This document shows positions 61,663 to 64,000 of a DNA stretch of 64,000 bases, piece after piece (the first letter of the stretch is position 1; each line of letters begins with the position of its first letter). The notes under the pieces were generated by a model, which saw only the letters and a program-made list of their open reading frames with translations, made no database searches and was not told the DNA's origin. Both the position numbers and the translations under genes were made by a program. The stretch spans positions 4,836,001-4,900,000 of the forward strand of contig NZ_JAVDXW010000001.1 of the NCBI RefSeq assembly GCF_031458135.1. Direction: 5' to 3'. This DNA comes from Haloactinomyces albus. GTDB taxonomy: Bacteria > Actinomycetota > Actinomycetes > Mycobacteriales > Pseudonocardiaceae.

Positions 61663-62232
61663 ATGGCGGACGAATTCGCGGTGATCATCCTGGCAGGGGG
61701 GCGGGGCAGCAGACTCGGGGGAGTGGACAAGGCCGCTGTCCGGGTTGGGGGCAGTTCACTGCTGGACCGGACGTTGGAGGCGGCGTGTGCGGGAAAGCCG
61801 GTGGTGGTGGTCGGTCCGCGCGTGTCGGATCGCGAGGTCGTGTGGACGCGTGAGGACCCTCCGGGGTCGGGGCCACTGGCGGGACTGGCCGCCGGACTGC
61901 GGCAAGTACCCGCCGCAGCGGAGCTCGTGGCGGTGCTGGCCGTCGATCATCCGCACCTCACGCGGGCAACACTGCACAGGCTGGCGGATGCGGTGGTCGC
62001 CGAGTCGATGTGCTCGGGGGCGGTGCTGATCGACGCCGAGGGTGCGCCCCAGTGGTTGCTGGGGGTGTGGCGTGTCGATGCGCTCCGTACCGGGATGCCC
62101 GCGCAGGTGAGTGGAGGGTCGGTCCGCTCCGTGCTGGAACCGCTGGATCCGGCCTTCGTTCCGGGGCAAGGTGCCGAGGCATCCGATGTGGATACTCCGG
62201 AGGATCTGCGGCGCGCGGCGGATGACTCCTGA
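61663..62232 (+). CDS. mobA: Molybdenum cofactor guanylyltransferase MobA
   Basis: The 189-residue nucleotidyltransferase has the MobA motifs LAGGRGSRLGGVDKA at the N-terminus, a DPPGSGPLAGLAAGL segment, and AVDHPHLT for metal binding, with PLLGVW-like WLLGVWRVDAL. It attaches GMP to molybdopterin to make MGD, needed by both the formate dehydrogenase and nitrate reductase in this window. It follows the NlpC/P60 gene after 42 bp, probably by chance of location. The last residues (DVDTPEDLRRA) also fit the family. Confidence 0.85.
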   Translation: MADEFAVIILAGGRGSRLGGVDKAAVRVGGSSLLDRTLEAACAGKPVVVVGPRVSDREVVWTREDPPGSGPLAGLAAGLRQVPAAAELVAVLAVDHPHLTRATLHRLADAVVAESMCSGAVLIDAEGAPQWLLGVWRVDALRTGMPAQVSGGSVRSVLEPLDPAFVPGQGAEASDVDTPEDLRRAADDS

Positions 62233-62504
62233 GTCGCCGGCTTCGCACTGTGCCGATACGGACTTTACTGTATTAAATTAATCTATTTTTTCAGTGTTGA
62301 TCGAAATAAATTCCCAAAGCCACAAACAACACAGACGGCGCACCACGCTTCACAGCAGTCACACGACGCATACGTTTCCCTGAGAGTGGGGCGGTGCCCC
62401 CACATCCGGGTGGCATGAGCACGTGCCAGGATCTTGCTGACAACACCGAGCGGCACCGGCGCAGCAGCAGGGTCCCAGCGAGGATTCGACAGGAGGATGT
62501 TCAA
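62233..62504. other. Intergenic region with an AT-rich island
   Basis: The first 100 bp or so of this 272-bp gap (about 62262-62320) is strikingly AT-rich for the window, including TTAAATTAATC and TATTTTTT runs. It may be the promoter of the MoxR operon or a footprint of foreign DNA. No gene is seen. Confidence 0.4.
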
Positions 62505-63629
62505 GTGACCGATCCCGGGCAGGGCGAGAGCGGGAACGGCGGTGCGGCGACCGACGCGGCCGCACAGGCCCATTCGATGGATCAGGAAAATACCCCTGCC
62601 CGGGACGCGCAGTTGCTCGAACGGACGGTGTTCGAGGTCAAGCGCGTGATCGTGGGGCAGGATCGACTCGTGGAGCGGGTCCTGGTCGGTTTGCTGGCCA
62701 AGGGGCACATCCTGTTGGAAGGAGTTCCCGGAGTGGCCAAGACACTGGCCGTGGAAACCTTCGCCTCCGCCGTGGGCGGGACGTTCTCCCGACTGCAGTT
62801 CACCCCGGACCTGGTTCCCGCCGACCTTCTGGGCACGCGCATCTACCGGCAGAACAGCGAGCGCTTCGATGTCGAACTCGGGCCGGTGCTGGCCAACTTC
62901 GTCCTGGCCGACGAAATCAATCGCGCTCCGGCGAAGGTCCAGTCGGCCCTGCTGGAGGTGATGGCCGAGAAGCACGTCTCCCTGGGTGGCGAAACCTATC
63001 CGATGCCCCGCCCGTTCCTCGTGCTGGCCACCCAGAATCCCATCGAGAACGAGGGCGTCTACCCGCTGCCGGAAGCGCAGCGGGACCGCTTCCTGTTCAA
63101 ACTGCAGGTCGAGTACCCCACAGCCGAGGAAGAACGCGAGATCGTTTATCGGATGGGGGGTGCCACCCCCGAGCCGCAGACGGTGCTCACCCCTGAGGAA
63201 CTGACACGGCTGCAGACGGTGGCTTCGAACGTGTTCGTCCACCATGCCCTCGTCGACTATGTCGTGCGGCTGGTACTGGCCACGCGCTCGCCCAATGAGC
63301 ACGGGTTGCCCGATATAGCAGGGTGGGTTTCCTACGGTGCTTCACCGCGCGCCACCCTCGGCGTCGTCGGCGCCGCGCGGGCGCTCGCGCTGGTCCGTGG
63401 ACGCGACTATGTGCTTCCACAGGATGTGGTCGACGTGGTGCCGGACGTTTTCCGGCACCGCCTGGTGTTGTCCTACGACGCGCTGGCCGATGGAGTTCCG
63501 GTCGATCACATCGTCAATCGGGTGCTGCAGACGGTTCCGCTGCCCCAGGTGTCCGCTCGCCCGCAGGCCGGTACGCAAGGCCCCCCGGCGTACGGGCATG
63601 CACCGGCCGGTGTGAACCACCGTCAGTGA
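62505..63629 (+). CDS. MoxR family AAA+ ATPase
   Basis: The 374-residue protein has Walker A GVPGVAKT, Walker B VLADEINRAP, the sensor segment LATQNPIENEGVYPLPEAQRDRF, and a C-terminal lid domain, typical of MoxR chaperone-like ATPases. The GTG at 62505 has AGGAGG 8 nt upstream; the first 30 residues are Gly/Ala-rich. It is followed after 13 bp by a DUF58 gene, the normal partner in MoxR/DUF58/transglutaminase operons that assemble or insert metal in other proteins. Confidence 0.9.
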   Translation: MTDPGQGESGNGGAATDAAAQAHSMDQENTPARDAQLLERTVFEVKRVIVGQDRLVERVLVGLLAKGHILLEGVPGVAKTLAVETFASAVGGTFSRLQFTPDLVPADLLGTRIYRQNSERFDVELGPVLANFVLADEINRAPAKVQSALLEVMAEKHVSLGGETYPMPRPFLVLATQNPIENEGVYPLPEAQRDRFLFKLQVEYPTAEEEREIVYRMGGATPEPQTVLTPEELTRLQTVASNVFVHHALVDYVVRLVLATRSPNEHGLPDIAGWVSYGASPRATLGVVGAARALALVRGRDYVLPQDVVDVVPDVFRHRLVLSYDALADGVPVDHIVNRVLQTVPLPQVSARPQAGTQGPPAYGHAPAGVNHRQ

Positions 63630-63642
63630 GGAGCACTTCATC

Positions 63643-64000
63643 GTGTCGGCAGCCGACGACCAGCGGCCACCCTGGTCCCCACCCGCCCTGCACGGCGACC
63701 GACTACAGGTGGCGTTGCGGACTCTGGAACTGACCGTGCGCGGACGCTTGGATGGCCTGCTGCAGGGCAACCATCTGGGACTGGTGCCCGGCCCGGGGAC
63801 CGAACCGGGAGAGGCGCGGGCCTACCAGCCCGGTGATGACGTGCGTCAAATGGACTGGGCGGTCACTGCCCGTACCACCGAACCACACATCCGCCAGACG
63901 GTTGCCGACCGCGAGCTGGAAACCTGGGTGGCGCTGGATCTCTCACCCAGTCTCGACTTCGGCACGGCAGCCTGCGACAAGCGGGAACTGGCGATTGCGG
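63643..64000 (+). CDS. DUF58 domain-containing protein, N-terminal fragment
   Basis: The frame starts at GTG 63643 with GAGGAG 9 nt upstream and is open to the end of the window (119 codons). It contains the DUF58 pattern YQPGDDVRQMDWAVTARTTEPHIRQ followed by a vWA-like beginning (WVALDLSPSLDFG). It is the usual partner of MoxR. The C-terminal part lies outside. Confidence 0.85.
   Translation, partial: MSAADDQRPPWSPPALHGDRLQVALRTLELTVRGRLDGLLQGNHLGLVPGPGTEPGEARAYQPGDDVRQMDWAVTARTTEPHIRQTVADRELETWVALDLSPSLDFGTAACDKRELAIA

Noticed and set aside
62262-62280. Tenth regulon operator in TTTACTGTATTAAATT
   Set aside because: Only a partial match to ATACTGTATAC; it lacks the flanking ATAC and symmetry and lies in an AT-rich run where chance matches are likely.

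Overview
The window is GC-rich chromosomal DNA from an actinomycete, most likely a Pseudonocardiales-type genus (Saccharopolyspora, Actinopolyspora or similar). This is inferred from the high G+C, the frequent GTG and TTG starts behind clear Shine-Dalgarno sequences, the FolP2/GpgS pairing known from mycobacteria, and the small zinc-finger proteins typical of this group. No rRNA, tRNA, CRISPR array or insertion sequence was recognised. Both ends cut through genes (a DUF3048 protein on the left, a DUF58 protein on the right).

Region 1 (about 1.0-30.2 kb) is the most distinctive part. It holds a dispersed set of transcription units that look like one C1/oxalate catabolic regulon: an aldehyde dehydrogenase plus acyl-CoA dehydrogenase pair, a YraQ-type permease, the catalytic half of a formate dehydrogenase, an oxalate/formate-type MFS carrier, a three-gene block (ThDP enzyme in the oxalyl-CoA decarboxylase position, formyl-CoA transferase, NDP-forming acyl-CoA synthetase), moeA, a PanE-like reductase followed by two formate dehydrogenase electron-transfer subunits, a GntR/FCD regulator, and sucCD. 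I read nine copies of a 16-bp element close to ATACTGTATACNGTAT in front of these units, including in front of gntR itself. The proposed flow is: oxalate enters, is activated to oxalyl-CoA by Frc, is decarboxylated to formyl-CoA or reduced to glyoxylate, and the released formate is oxidised to CO2 with NAD+.

The formate dehydrogenase is unusual in two ways. Its catalytic subunit has an in-frame UGA exactly at the selenocysteine position, followed at the correct distance by a hairpin with a GGUCU loop, as in E. coli fdhF. In addition, the N-terminal [4Fe-4S] domain normally fused to the catalytic chain is encoded at the end of another subunit about 15.7 kb away on the opposite strand.

Inside region 1 are apparently unrelated genes: a thioredoxin-reductase-like flavoprotein, DUF6157, a small zinc-finger gene divergent from a MerR-like regulator, and a metal-transport operon (divergent Nramp-like protein, membrane protein, TerC).

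Region 2 (30.4-44.3 kb) contains an aldo/keto reductase, an IclR regulator, dienelactone hydrolase, gpgS-folP2, a sodium-dependent (NSS) transporter, an SDR, cytochrome bd oxidase (cydAB), a zinc-finger gene pair, and a tripartite tricarboxylate transporter (tctCBA).

Region 3 (44.7-64 kb) contains aconitase, a degenerate P-type-ATPase-like protein, an assimilatory nitrate/nitrite operon (narK-nasC-FAD reductase-nirB-nirD-cbiX), a sirtuin, an NlpC/P60 hydrolase, mobA, and the start of a MoxR/DUF58 operon. The molybdenum-cofactor genes moeA and mobA can serve both the formate dehydrogenase and the nitrate reductase.
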